Origin: Macrosoma leucophasiata
Taxonomy: Eukaryota; Arthropoda; Insecta; Lepidoptera; Hedylidae
Direction of reading: 5' to 3'
Assembly: GCA_036365455.1 (NCBI GenBank)
Contig: JAWQUS010000025.1
Coordinates: forward strand, 20,186,001-20,250,000
DNA length: 64,000 bases
Under the pieces are notes generated by a model. It made no database searches and was not told the origin of the DNA. It saw only the letters and a program-made list of their open reading frames with translations. The position numbers and the translations under genes were made by a program. Positions 20,222 through 31,754 of the stretch are shown here, piece after piece (position 1 is the first letter of the stretch; every line of letters begins with the position of its first letter).

Positions 20222-20458
20222 ACTTTACGTCTGGAATTCCCGAAAGGGTAGGCAGAGGTAAATGTATACATTCAAGCATACATACAAACGCAATCGGTTT
20301 GTTAGCTACATTTTGTCCCAGCTTCTTGATATCAGAGCACATTATAACCTAGGGTGGCACTGGTAAACTTCCGAAAAATAGTAAAAACTAGCATTAGCAC
20401 TAACTCCCCGACCTGGGGATCGAACCCAGACTACCACTAGACTACTGAAACGGTTGAA
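20222..20458 (-). mobile_element. tRNA-derived SINE, degraded, inverted
   Basis: It starts with the complement of the SINE 3' end (GAAAGGGTAGGCAGAGGTAA) and ends with the tRNA-like head. A degraded B box complement (GGGATCGAACC) is near 20417 and an A box complement (CCACTAGACTA) near 20436. The middle is deleted relative to 15337-15680. Confidence 0.75.
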
Positions 20459-21420
20459 AAATATCGAATAACAAACTTCCAATATAATCTTTGCAATTTT
20501 ACAAGTCACGAGAACGGTATTCCTAGTCATTAAATTGAATCACCAATGAGGTCGTAAACTGTTATAATTCAACTTTAAAACATTTAAAATTATGACGGTT
20601 GAAACCAAATGAAAATTAAAGTATTTCATCTCGAATGAACCAGTATTGAAGGTGCTATAAAATCGACGTCCCATAAAGATCAGCAAACAGGTTTAACGGA
20701 ACCAATTTTCTGTTCACCTTGACATCTCCTGGTGTAAATGCCAAACTGATAAATATATTCTATTCTGATCGCATATTACAAAGAAAAGTTAACGATTCTA
20801 ATAATTATAATTTCGTAGTGATACTATAGATGCTTCATTCATATGATTGAACTATAACTATAATTCAGTTAAAGAAAGAGGCAATTTAAAAAAACATATT
20901 TCTGGACGTATTCTTTGACTGACAGATGGGTATCAAATTTTAATTGTACTCGTATTATAGATGGACATAGTTCAATTAATAACTTAAATTTTCCTAACGC
21001 ATGATTTGATAAATCGGAAATAGCAAATACCGCATCTGTAAATAATGTTGGTCAAGGACACAAAGAATATTACATAACTTTATTACAAACAACTATCTAT
21101 CTACATTACAAGCATATTTGAAATACCAGCTGGGTTAGAGAACTGTATGAAATTATTACTGCCATCCGAAACAGAGTTAGAAATAAAAATATATCAACGC
21201 TTTTGATAGATAGATAGCCATCACAACACCAAAAGTATTGTAATAATATTTTTTTTCGCAATAACACGTGCGATTTAATTAAGAAATTAAAGAAAAATGT
21301 AATGAAGAATTTGACTTCGAGTCTCTACCCGAAGTTAAACTTTTCTAGAAGCCTGCAATTTTAGAATAACCAGACCAGTCGGTTTACCACTAAGCTACCG
21401 AAAAGTTTTCTTTAATCTAT
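20459..21420. other. Unique A+T-rich sequence
   Basis: No open frame, RNA gene or repeat recognised. Near 21310-21410, ACCAGACCAGTCGGTTTACC followed by AAGCTACCG may be a very degraded tRNA-like SINE head. Confidence 0.4.
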
Positions 21421-21597
21421 GCTAATAATATAAAGCTGAAGAGTTTGTTTGATTGTTTGTTTGTTTGAACGCGCTAATCTCAAGAACTACAGGACCGATT
21501 TCAAAAAAATATTTTAGTGTGAGATATTCCATATATCGAGGAAGGCTATATTTTATAATATCACGCTATGCGGACGAAGTCGTGGGCACAGCTAGTA
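21421..21597 (+). mobile_element. Helitron-like element with CTAGT end
   Basis: The head is TAATATAAAGCTGAAGAGTT, then GTTTGAACGCGCTAATCTCA, and the 3' end is GGACGAAGTCGTGGGCACAG followed by CTAGT. The copy at 30595-30812 has the same head, and 24850-24990 holds part of it. Confidence 0.6.
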
Positions 21598-22251
21598 TCT
21601 AGGATAATAAATGAAGTCGAAGTGAAAAATATCAAAATATTCTATTGGATATAGAAAATAAAATGTTATAGGGGCTAGACATAAAAAATATATACCTAGA
21701 AACTGTTTATGATTACGAACTTTAAAACAAAGCAAAAATCAAATCTTAAAAATAACAAAACAGGTTGACACCGAAAAGAGAACCGCAACAAATTACAAAG
21801 AACAAGGTAAAATAAAATGTTTATGACATCTGTCGCTTACCTACCTGCTCCCTTTTACTTTGTTTTTTATACTTCGGAAGGAGAGAGATGACGCAATCGA
21901 CAATTAAGGACTCCCTTTTCGGAAACATACATTGTATGATGTTAAATGAAAAAAGAAAACTTGAGCGCCAATTGATTCGCCGAACTTGAGTCTCAGAGTG
22001 TCAAAAAAGGTGACAACGGAACAAGATTCAAATATTAGTATTAAGAAGAATTAGCCCTGATTTTAAATATTTGTAATCGTTTTCCCTTTGTATTTGGCTG
22101 AATATTTGCATAAAGTAAGTTATGAAATGAATTTAATATTTGCCAAAAAACCTGTTGATCTCCAAATAAAATGACATTTTATAAGGTTTTTTATTAGGAA
22201 AGTAGAGGATGGAGTAAGTTATCCATAAGTATCTACTTATTCGTCTAAACT
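21598..22251. other. Unique sequence
   Basis: No feature recognised. Confidence 0.4.
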
Positions 22252-22660
22252 CTTACACCCATATTCTAAGTCGTAACCTCGACCTTAACTCAACCTTACT
22301 CAAGGGAATTGGTACTCTTAGTTGTAACTAATAACGTGAACTCGACATTCTCCTCCGTTTGAGGTAAGAGAGCAACTGTCAAACTCCAAGGTACCTCACG
22401 ACCTACCTTGAAGTTTCGAGGATTATTTACATTTCACAGTTTTTCGTGTCGAAACTGTCTGGAAATATAATTAAATACCATTTTTTTATACATAAATAGA
22501 TTCTCAAGACTTTCTGAATTATCTTTATGATAATCCGTACACATGAGTTACTGTCAAAATACAACTAAGAATATGGATTTCGAGGCGTCCTCATAAAGTG
22601 TCCTCAGCTGAGTGTGAGTCAAGGAATGTTTCGAGTAACGTCTTAGAATATGGGTGTTAG
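22252..22660. mobile_element. MITE, 409 bp, ~26 bp terminal inverted repeats
   Basis: The left end CTTACACCCATATTCTAAGT and the right end CTTAGAATATGGGTGTTAG are complementary with a few mismatches over 26 bp. The inside is rich in AACCTCGACC/CTCAAC motifs. No coding sequence. Confidence 0.65.
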
Positions 22661-22837
22661 TCATGAGTCACTCAAGTCAAAAACTTAGTCATGGGATTGC
22701 TAAAGCTACTCAGTTTAGTTTACTCAGTACCTATTAGATATAATTAACATAGATAAGAAAGCAGAAAAAAGGCAGAAGGAAGAAAAAAATATATTTTTAA
22801 AATAATATATTAATCCTTCAAGGATCGTACGGCCACC

Positions 22838-23010
22838 GGCGGCGAGACACAATTGAATTTCAATTGTCATATTTTTCTCGTGTCTGGAGAGATTAAGGCG
22901 ACTATAAATTCAGATGTAAGCTATCCTATCTTTCGAGTTGGATCAAACTGCTTACGGTGTATTGAGTTAAATTAAAATCTGTCAAGTAGTTTAGGAGTCC
23001 ATCGTTATCA
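22838..23010 (-). repeat. Dispersed repeat, inverted
   Basis: Bases 22838-22882 complement 167-209. Bases 22915-23005 (GCTATCCTATCTTTCGAGTT and TAGTTTAGGAGTCCATCG) complement the body of the element at 920-1040. The two pieces therefore belong to one element, which is split between introns a and b of the transporter gene only by chance. Confidence 0.55.
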
Positions 23011-23039
23011 TTGAACCCATCCATCTACATTGAAGTCTC

Positions 23040-23125
23040 TGGGTTTATTGTTGATGTTACAGGCTAGAGTATTTACTTACCACCAATGTTAACTGTATAC
23101 TTGATTGCCAATTCATAATAAAAAA
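23040..23125 (+). repeat. Repeat A, degraded 3' fragment
   Basis: ACCAATGTTAACTGTATACTTG, then TGCCAATTCATAATAAAA, a diverged version of the repeat A 3' end. Confidence 0.4.
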
Positions 23126-24044
23126 GTAAAAAACCTCGCATGTAGAAAATTGATAAATAAAAATAAATCCGGTATTAGCTTTATAAATATTACCTTGAAT
23201 TGATTAATATTACAATAAATAGATGTTTCTTTTATTTGTTGTTTCTTTTATTTTTCAATTTAAAATGCTTGGGTTACGTAATATTTTTTTATTTGGACTT
23301 TTTCAAGTGTGCAAAAAGCATCAGATCATAATGATGCATTACTTTTTAGCGAAAAATAAAATGATAAGGTAAATATTATAAAATTAAATGAACGTTTTCA
23401 AGTTTGGCAAAAAGCAACAAACAGATCATTATGCATTACTTTTTTATCAAAAAGTAAGAAGGTAGGTATAATCCATTCGTATCTACAGAAATAAAATGTA
23501 CCTAATACGTAGATATATGCCTGCATTTAATGGTTTGAGGTATGTGAAAGCGAAATCATCTAAAATAAGACAATAAACTTTTCTTTTTCGCCGGCGCATA
23601 CTAGATACTTAAAATAAAATATAATTTTAGGCTAAAAATAAAAGTTACCGGGTGATAAATAAAGCACTTAGGTATTTCTCAACCATATCATTATGAATCA
23701 GATAATAAATCCCCACATGATGTGTTCAATTCACTATGACAAATCTTGGTCTTGACAAAAATCCAGCCAAGTATATCTAACTTCCCACTAAACTCGACGA
23801 CACTACTAAAAAAAATCAGAAAAATAGTATGTATTAAACGCACACAGTGTAAAAATGCGTACTATAGACTTGATGACTCTCTAAAGGATAAAGATGCCTG
23901 GACAAATGCTGGTCTAGCTCCACAAGACTTTAAACAATAATTTTGTGAAATGAATGTGCATTGTACTAGATATTGTAAAAAATTGTTATAAGTATCATAT
24001 TGTGAAATAAGTTGTACCTACCTAAGTAAACATATTTTGAAAAG
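23126..24044. other. A+T-rich sequence with a diverged direct repeat
   Basis: A ~45 base motif (GCAAAAAGCATCAGATCAT.. and GATGCATTACTTTTT) at 23313-23356 recurs diverged at 23407-23456. No coding signal. Confidence 0.4.
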
Positions 24045-24240
24045 ACCTTACTGAGTTTTGTTGTGGCAGGTTTTTTCTCGGTAATGTGGGCTTTGGAACT
24101 CTGCCAGTGAATGACAAAGAATGTCTCATATTTTCAGTTGTTATTCGCTATAAATTTATATTTGTAATTTGACCTATCTGTCTTATCAAATTCTATTATT
24201 TCCAAGGGATTAAATATTTTTTTGAGTTTGAGTTAGTAGT
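24045..24240 (+). repeat. LINE 3' UTR-like relic
   Basis: ACTGAGTTTTGTTGTGGCAG, then TTCTCGGTAATG and TTGGAACTCTGCCAGTGAAT, ending AAGGGATTAAATATTTTTTT. Related sequence lies at 1955-2030, 31838-31935 and 34815-34890. Its A+T-rich end is typical of retroposed tails. Confidence 0.5.
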
Positions 24241-24450
24241 TTTGATGCGATGGTGTCTACGCCCTCGAGCTCCGTGACTGGAGCTGTCATCATTATCATC
24301 ATCATCATCATCATCACTTCAGGAGAGAGAAGTCTACAGCTGAACAAGGTTTTCCCCAAAGATGTCCACAACAGTGTTGTGCGTCATTAGAGGAGAACAT
24401 GCCATAATCGCCATGCTTGGCGTGCGGGTTGGTGATCGATGTACAACTGG
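24241..24450 (-). repeat. Repeat A 5' fragment followed by LINE tail, both inverted
   Basis: GTGTCTACGCCCTCGAGCTC and CGTGACTGGAGCTG (24250-24288) is the inverted 5' end of repeat A. A run of ATC units and then a LINE tail follow (GAACAAGGTTTTCCCCAAAG, CATGCCATAATCGCCA). The tail recurs at 25950-26060 (+) and 45675-46035 (-). Confidence 0.55.
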
Positions 24451-24990
24451 AGCTGTACCAATTATTTATTACCAATGTATTTAGCATAACCCTTATTATT
24501 TCAGGTAGGTACTGTATTATTCCAATTAGTCAATAATAAGTCCATTACTGGAGCAAGAATGCCCACAGACTCCCGCAGCCTATCATTACGTGATATTTTC
24601 TTTGAAACACAAATCAGTCATTATTTTGCATCTCATCATTCATTTGCATACTCAATTTGATACTAAATTGAATTTAATATCCGCTTTCACGTATAGATGT
24701 ATCATACGTAATAATGTACCTATTTATAATGTAACCCTGAAAGGATAGGCAGATGAATAGATTCATGCAATAATGCAGGACATTCTGAGAATAAAAACTA
24801 AATATCAGGATCTGAGGATTGAACCTGTACTCAAGCGTAGCAGTAGAAGGGCCGAAATCTGTTAGTTTGTTTGTTTGCTTGAACGCGCTAATCTCAGGAA
24901 TTGCTAATCCGATTTGAAAAAATATATCTGTGATAGAAAATTATTTCAAGCATATCGCGTCGTGGATCAACTCAGTGTGACCAGATTCTA
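24451..24990. other. Unique sequence with SINE and Helitron-like fragments
   Basis: Bases ~24725-24845 (AGGATAGGCAGATGAATAGA, GAGGATTGAACCTGTACTCA) look like a degraded inverted tRNA-SINE. Bases 24850-24990 (GCTTGAACGCGCTAATCTCA) match the Helitron-like head at 21421. Confidence 0.45.
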
Positions 24991-25949
24991 GCAACATATC
25001 ATTTTAGTTGAAAAAGTGTGTTATCTCTACTACATGTGTTGTATTTTTTTTTTGCGGATTACATGTTAGAAGCGGTTGCTTTTTATTTATTTTTTAAAGA
25101 CATAAATATATTGTCTTATCCTTCAATTACATATTACAATAACTCGCCAGTCGCCACGTAAGGTAATATTAATCAAGGTAGTACTTTAGGCGCTTAATAC
25201 ACTGGCAACACAAACAATTTTTTGACATGTCTTGATTTTGACATTGGCAAGCCGTCAACAGTCAAGCTTCCATTTTATTATTTTTTTTATCCATAGATTT
25301 ATTATCCAATGTTTTAGAGAGTTTATTTATTTCAACATCACGCTAGGATGAATATGAGAAGATAGGTAACACGTATACAAGCACGAAGCCGGAGCGGGCC
25401 GCTAGTAAAAACATAATTTAGCGTCATTCATCGACCATATAGTTTCAGCCTCATCACAATGTATTAGTAAACCTGCGCAGATTTAAGAAATACAAACATA
25501 CGAAAATAAAGATAATAAAACTGAACACATTTACGTTGTATTTCTAATACAACAACAAAGTTTATGCTGAGTATCAATCCGTTAGCATCGCAAAAACAGT
25601 GTTTACTTTGATACATCTTCAGTTACCCCTACCACTAGTTCTCGATCAATACTCGAATGATGTTTACTTAGGGTTTAAGTTACTATAACTTGGAAGTAAG
25701 GATTGTCGTCGTTCCCGGTTCCATTCAACAAAATCTTATTCATTTCATTGTGCTACAATAACAACTACAAAACTACTTGTTTGCTTTTATTTTTACTGCA
25801 AGTGTCTACGGCAAATTGAAAAAAAAAATATTTTAAATAGAATTAATATGGAGGAAAAAAAGCCGCTTTGGGTAAAAATATACTGGACTATTATTCTAAC
25901 ACTAAACAAGCTTTAAAACGCCACTGCGATCGCAAATCCGCATGCCAAG
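24991..25949. other. Unique sequence plus an orphan Helitron-like 3' end
   Basis: Bases 25372-25408 (GAAGCCGGAGCGGGCCGCTAGT) match the 3' end of the element at 920-1099. About 400 bases separate it from the head fragment ending near 24990, so an insertion into one element is possible. The rest is featureless. Confidence 0.4.
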
Positions 25950-26060
25950 CGTGAAGATTAGGACATATTCTCCCCTAATGACGCAACACACTATTGTGAG
26001 TATCGTTGGGGAAGTATTTTGTCCAGCAGTGGACGTCTTTCGGCTAAAGTGATGAACTAG
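25950..26060 (+). repeat. LINE tail fragment
   Basis: AGCGTGAAGATTAGGACATA, TCGTTGGGGAAGTATTTTGT and CCAGCAGTGGACGTCTTTCG, the same tail as 24295-24450 in the opposite orientation. Confidence 0.55.
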
Positions 26061-27293
26061 CTCAACCGCAATAGAATGTATTTACTGTGTTACTTGGTTG
26101 AAACAAGTAAGCGCATCAATGAATAAGCGACTCTGACTTCATAAGAAATAGGCCCCTAAGGTAAACGTAGTTAATAAAGCGGCTGGAATACGGAAGTTGC
26201 TGATACAAGTTCCACCCAAAGTAGAGTTTTTATTCAATTTTGCATTCAAATCTGCCGAATCGAAACAGTGGTAAGGGCTATGAGTCACAATCGTCCTCGA
26301 AACGCCAACGGTCGCGGCCGTTGGATCCGCTGGGCGACTTTTTGTTGTTCACCAAACTTAATGTAAAGCTGAGCTTATACATCGGTAAAAAAGCTGTTTA
26401 TTCAATTTCATGATATGCACGAAAGAAATTGTAAATATTTAAGTATTTTAGCATTATTTGATAAAAGAAATAAGTTCTATTCCACATACACCTAAATAAA
26501 AATGTATTTGTAGGGTGGTAGGTTACCCAAAAAAAAAACATTTTGTTGCAAGAACTGTGCAGTCAGTTGATGCCAAAAATGATCTGACTTTGAATTTTCA
26601 TTTCTCTTTGAATTTCAAGTACTACCTAAGTAGATGTGTATTCACGCGAAATCCCTTACTGGGAAGGCAAAAAGCAAGGAGCCAAAGGATCATGGCAAGA
26701 TCTGTACAGAAAAAATGAAAAAAAGTTACACGGTAAAACAGCATGGAAATATTATCCAGTGAAACTAAACAACATTTCCTGATACCTAAAATATTTTTAA
26801 CTCTCCGGAATAAAAAGTTAGAAATTGAACTTTAGTATGGAGTGCTTCTTCTGTTGTTAGGAAAGACGATGTTCATTCCGGTGATTTAAAAATAATTTAC
26901 ATACCAGAAAATGTTCTTTAGGTTCCCTGGGTAATATTTCTAATCCGTTTTACCTTGTACTTTTTCTAACTTTTTTTGTACAAATCAATGTATGAAACTT
27001 GCCATGATTCTTTCCCGGTCAACACACCTCCCGTGCCTTTTCGATCTTTATCAATCTCTTCATGCAAGGAAGTTACTAGATTATACATGATAATTCAGCT
27101 CTTAAATATGACAATGGAGTATTTTTATTGCCTTCTTCTTCTTGTTAGGATACGACTTCTAGACTCTACGAAAGTTGAAGACTGACTTTTGAAGCTGAAA
27201 CATGAAATAGGGAACAAGTAGATTTATAATGTAATTTGGTTCAATATAATAAAATAAGATAAAATTTGCTAATTTAAAAATCTAAACGAATGG
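26061..27293. other. Unassigned sequence
   Basis: No gene or repeat recognised. Several short open frames are present, but none resembles a known family. Confidence 0.35.
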
Positions 27294-27448
27294 GTCTTAT
27301 GGTGAGATTCACAGACCGCACTTCGACTTTACTATGTTGCAAAGTAGGTATACTTAGAACTGTCAGTACAGTATGAGATTTGACAGTTCGAAGCGTACTT
27401 TGCTTGAAAGTAAAGTCGTAGTGCGGTCTGTGAATCTCGCCCTTAGAC
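27294..27448. mobile_element. MITE, 155 bp, 40 bp terminal inverted repeats
   Basis: The left end 27294-27333 contains GATTCACAGACCGCACTTCG. The right end 27409-27448 is its complement with three or four mismatches. Inner pairs continue the foldback (AACTGTCAG/TGACAGTT, GCAAAGTA/TACTTTGC), so nearly the whole element forms one hairpin. Confidence 0.78.
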
Positions 27449-27694
27449 TTTTCAATCATCATCCTCGTCTCCCCTATTATGTTTAAGTACCCAATAAGTA
27501 TCCACTCGTGCTCAATATACAACGTATACTAAGTATAATATACCCCTAAACTAGCATTCACATTCACACGACCGTTTTTAACAAAATATATTTGCAATTA
27601 GGCGGGTCTGTGACCTTTAGTTGATTCCAGCGTTTGTTTTATATAGACGTGAGAAGTTAAGTTATTGCGAAATTAACGCTAGGAGATAATACGT

Positions 27695-27994
27695 TACTTT
27701 AGGCCGAAGGGGTAGGCACAGGTAAATTCATGCATTCAAGCATACATGCAAACGCCCACTATTACGTAACGTTTTTGGCCCATGTAACAGGTGGCGAGCC
27801 TGTTGACATCTCCGCGCACATTACCAAACTTCGAGGTACTGAAATTTCCAGAAAATGAAATAGGTAATCGCTATAGAATCAGAGAGATAAAGGCTTTTAC
27901 ACCGTTATCTCTGATAGCCTCCGACTCCCGGAATCGAACCCAGGCACCCAGCTTAGTAGTAGTGACCTGCTACCACTAGGCTACTGAGGCAGTT
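27695..27994 (-). mobile_element. tRNA-derived SINE, full length, inverted
   Basis: It begins with the complement of the 3' end (AGGCCGAAGGGGTAGGCACA) and ends with the tRNA-like head. The B box complement GGAATCGAACC is at 27930-27940 and the A box complement CCACTAGGCTA at 27973-27983. Both boxes are intact, so Pol III transcription is conceivable. Confidence 0.85.
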
Positions 27995-28285
27995 ATATGC
28001 ATCTCTGGTATGTCCAGTTTATTTTTTTTTTTTGTTTTCTTTTCTATGGTTTAATTTAGTGTCTTTAACCCTTATTTAATTTATGTCTGTCTGTATGTAC
28101 TGTAGCTTCAGTCTGTGCAAATAAACCTTTCAATTTCAATTTCAATTATAATGATTTTAACTTTTTCAAGTAATGTAAAAAGTCAGTGACTGACAAACAT
28201 TCCTACAATAAACAATAGATGTAAGCAAATAGGTTTTAAGTACAGCTGTGAGTTTGTTGCCGTAACGATTTAAGTTATCTTTAAT
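27995..28285. other. Possible retroposon tail
   Basis: GTCTGTCTGTATGTACTGTA, then AATAAACCTTTCAATTTCAA at ~28085-28145 resembles the 3' end of a LINE with a polyadenylation signal and a simple TTTCAA repeat. It lies directly beyond the SINE head. Confidence 0.35.
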
Positions 28286-28521
28286 CACAGTACAAATATG
28301 AACAGTATGGAAACTACGTACAAAACTTTGAAACATTCGCACATCAGTACCACAGTCTATATATACTGTGCTAGTACTCGCTACTGCAGCACCGCGAGAA
28401 CCACTTAGGCACAGTATATTTACATTGTGGCTTAGGGGCCTCGTCGATGCGCATGTTTGTGTGAGTGTGCCGTTTCGACCGTTTTGTACGTAGTTTCCAT
28501 ACTGTTCATATTTGTACTGTG
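28286..28521. mobile_element. MITE, 236 bp, ~42 bp terminal inverted repeats
   Basis: The left end CACAGTACAAATATGAACAG onward (28286-28327) and the right end 28480-28521 are complementary almost without mismatch. The inside has ACAGTATA/CACAGT motifs. No coding sequence. Confidence 0.8.
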
Positions 28522-28957
28522 CCTAGACTTAAAATCTTCATTGAAGGTTTTCCAACTGGTTTTTTTAAACACGAAAAAATTTTAATTCTAAATTAATGCG
28601 AGTTTAGTAAGGTATGTAATATGAAATGCATTAATAAGCATGACGATCGTTATTTTCCGATGCATCAAAGAAATAAATGAGTAATAGTATTAGTTAATTC
28701 AATATTAACCACATTAATTTTATTATAAGCGGAAATCTTTATGTTTTGACCTAAAGTGCCCAGAAACCCATTTGAAGAGGATTTGCGGTTATTGTAATTA
28801 AAATGCAATCATGAATCTATTACTGACTCACTTGTTTTAAAGACTTGTTTTGGTGAGAACATTGTTGTTACGTTCATCCATTTGTTCACGTTACATTTGT
28901 TTATCTCATCATAGTACTCGTAGTTAATCAATACATTGATTATTTTTAGGTAGGGCT
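28522..28957. other. Unique A+T-rich sequence
   Basis: Nothing recognised. Confidence 0.4.
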
Positions 28958-30015
28958 TTGTGTAGGCGGCCTGTCTCGAGACGGCACTAGTCTACATCAC
29001 CGGGCAATCGGCGAGCGCAGAAGGCGCTCTAGCCTAAGCAAAAAAGTTAGCGCAACTGCCTAAGGGTGACCCATGCGGGTCCGTGCCTCGGCTTAGGACG
29101 TTGCGGAGGGACATATGAGACATATGCGATTATGGGCGGTGCAACTTTCGCTCTACTCCATTCGGTTGGTGATAACCGGAATGTCATCGGCCTCGCGGGG
29201 CCGGAGATAGGGTCGGGATCAAGGGCGGGCGCGGCGCGAAACGCGTCGGCGCGTTTGGGCAGTGTGATTCTGTAAATGATTGTTCATAGCGGCGATGGCC
29301 AACGTGGTCTCATCGTCCGGATCATTTAAGACGTGCCTTGGACGTCTCCTTTTGGCGCGATCAAAAGGAGTGTAAATCGCGGCCGCTCTGACCAGCGGAT
29401 TCGGGTGGTGACTCGCCCGATCGAAATAGCGAGCTGAAAGCTCGCTTCATAAGTTGCCGGATGGTAGGCAGGTTTGCATCAATATGCAAGTTTTTATTAC
29501 GTACGTACCAAGGCGCGCCTACGGCTCTACGTAAGAATCGATTCTGCAAAGTTTGAAGCTTGCGTAATGTTGTGTTTTTCGCGTGGGCGAATACCGGGGA
29601 CGCGTAACATAGTATGGGCCTTATGCAGGACGTATAGGCACGAAGTGTGTTCCGGGCCGATAGCTTGCTCTTTTTGTTTAATAAACAATGTAATTAGGAC
29701 AACACGAATGCAGCCTTTGCGCGCGCTGCTTTTACATGTGCAGCGAAGGTCAGATGGCGATCAAGCGTCACTCCTAAGTATTTGATTTTGTCCATCCAGG
29801 GGATGGGCTCGTCAAACATAAGGACTGGGGCTACGTTAGGTCTGGGAGCGCGGTCCCGTATAAAGAGTATGGCAGCGCTCTTGCTAGGATTTACCTCTAT
29901 ACGCTAGCGGCGGAACCAAGACTCAAGGTCTTTGGCCGCCGCTTGCAGGGCTTTCCTTATGATCTCTGGCTTTCTGCCAGTAGTAAAAGTATAATTAGGA
30001 GCGTTGTCAAAGCTT
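28958..30015 (-). pseudogene. Jockey-type LINE, 5'-truncated ORF2 end and 3' UTR
   Basis: Read on the minus strand from 30015, the frame gives the C-terminal part of a non-LTR reverse transcriptase. It shows LESWFRR, an in-frame stop at about 29908-29910, RIEVNPSKSAAILFIR, then PIPWMDKIKYLGVTLDRHLT, and after a frame change APWYVRNKNLHIDANLPTI. The pairs K-Y-L-G-V-T-L-D and A-P-W-Y-V-R-N are typical of jockey-clade elements. The catalytic YADD region lies upstream and is missing, so the copy is 5'-truncated as usual for LINEs. The segment 28958-29360 is its GC-rich 3' end, which recurs without the ORF at 32165-32275 and 58683-58885. The element is dead. Confidence 0.8.
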
Positions 30016-30302
30016 TGATTCGTCAAAATCGGTTATAAAGGGAAAATTAAGTTATGTTTATTTATTTATTTATTTTTGTACTTTTTTTATAATAATAATA
30101 AAATATAATATTATTAATTATTTATTTTTGTTACCTACATAGGTACGTTTCAAACTGACAACCTCCATTTTATGGTAAATTCGTTGAATAAACGTATTAT
30201 AAGAAGCATGGCCAGTAAAGTAAGGCAAATGACTGGAAGTTTAAGATTCGAGTTATACCTACCTATCCGGTCGCAATATTCTCTGTTCGTTTTCTTTATT
30301 AT
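30016..30302. other. A+T-rich spacer
   Basis: It includes a TTTA/ATTT low-complexity run at 30055-30130. Nothing else. Confidence 0.4.
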
Positions 30303-30495
30303 TCACTAGTTTTTGCCAGCGATTCGTCCGCGTGTACTTTTAATAATTAAAATTGTAGCCTATATCTTATTCGAATGTATAACCTATATCACTGTATAGT
30401 TTTATCCAAATCCAGCCAGTAGTTTTCTCGTGAAAGAGTAACAAACATCCATCCATATACTCACAAACTTACGCATTTATAATATTAAGTAGGAT
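30303..30495 (-). mobile_element. Helitron-like or SINE-like element
   Basis: CACTAGTTTTTGCCAGCGAT, then ATCCAGCCAGTAGTTTTCTC and GTGAAAGAGTAACAAACATC, ending TTATAATATTAAGTAGGA. Same layout as 2257-2452 and 16385-16555. Confidence 0.6.
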
Positions 30496-30594
30496 TCGCA
30501 TGTATTACATACGCAAATATATATATATAATATATAAAATGATCTGTACTATATTATTATAAAGCTGAATACTTTATACTTTTATCTAAACTAC

Positions 30595-30812
30595 TCGTAA
30601 TATTATAAAGCTGAAGAGTTTGTTTGTTTGTTTGTTTGAACGCGCTAATCTCTGGAACTAGAAGTTTTTTCAGTGTTAGAAAGCTAACACTGAAAAAACT
30701 TTTCAAATCGGACCAGTAGTTCCATTTATCGAGGAAGGCTATAGGATATATATCATCACGCTATGACAAATAGGAACAGAGCAGCGCGGGCGAAGCCGGG
30801 GCGGGCTAGTGA
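30595..30812 (+). mobile_element. Helitron-like element with internal hairpin
   Basis: The head is AATATTATAAAGCTGAAGAG with a GTTT run, then GTTTGAACGCGCTAATCTCT, and the 3' end is GCGCGGGCGAAGCCGGGGCG followed by GGCTAGT. At 30662-30700 it carries a near-perfect hairpin (AGTTTTTTCAGTGTTAG and its complement) absent from the copy at 21421. Confidence 0.65.
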
Positions 30813-31207
30813 GTAATATAGTTAGTAAGAGAAACAGAAAACAGATACAAAGTAACGCTCCTATTTCATATTCAAATATTAAACTTAATAACTCACACTC
30901 ATATTACGTACAGCGTACAGGTAATTACCAAGTGATAGAATTACAATACACTGATTCACTATCCGTCTATCACTGAGAAAGGAATGCCCCGTGATATCAT
31001 TGTGCTTCGTATCCTCCCATTCAAGGCGGCGCGGGCGCAGGTATTCACAGCTACGTCACGCAGTTGATCAATGGCAATGACGTCACAATCGGAATGGTAA
31101 AAGAACTTAGAACATTCATTTGAATAAACTTATATTGAAATCTGGTCATTCTTAATGTCTATACGTCATCAATTTATAAAAAAAAACATCTGTTACTGAA
31201 TGATAAA
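30813..31207. other. Unique sequence
   Basis: Nothing recognised. Confidence 0.4.
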
Positions 31208-31335
31208 CGCAAATTACGCACTCCTCAGGCCTAAGGTATTATGCCTCTGTGCCGGAAATCGCAGGACCGTACATTACATACTTACCACCTGACCGGGACA
31301 CGATAGTACTGAACATTACCACTAAGCGGCAAGTA
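31208..31335 (-). repeat. Repeat A, middle part, inverted
   Basis: CTCCTCAGGCCTAAGGTATT, GCCTCTGTGCCGGAAATCGC, CGATAGTACTGAACATTACC. Both ends are missing. Confidence 0.65.
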
Positions 31336-31754
31336 GAAAGGAAATCTACCATCAGTAAACAAGGTTACAAGATATCTCTCATGTCTGAATCTGACACGCT
31401 CGGGGGCTCGCTTTAGGGCTCCTATTAACTGGGTAGAGAGCAATCTGCGTCCCATGATAGGTACGTCTACATTAAGTTAAAAAAAGTAAGATAATCAACG
31501 ATTAACAGTACCAGTAATTCGATCCTGACCATAAACAGCCAGTGCGATTCTAACTGTTGACGGTGCGTAAGCCCCCGCAACTGATTAAATATTGGGTTTT
31601 CCGTAAAAAAGGCAACATCCTGTTTCATTTGTTTAGATAAGTTTAATTGTGTGAACTAATTAAGCTTGAAACAGTGTTATCTGAGTCATAATTGTGACAA
31701 TCTATTTTAAACTAGTACCTACTTACTTAGAAATATTCATCTTTTTCTCTACTA
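31336..31754. other. Unique sequence
   Basis: Nothing recognised. Confidence 0.4.

Noticed and set aside
29066..29785. Open frames on the + strand over the LINE
   Set aside because: They are the antisense of the jockey-type reverse transcriptase tail and its GC-rich 3' end.
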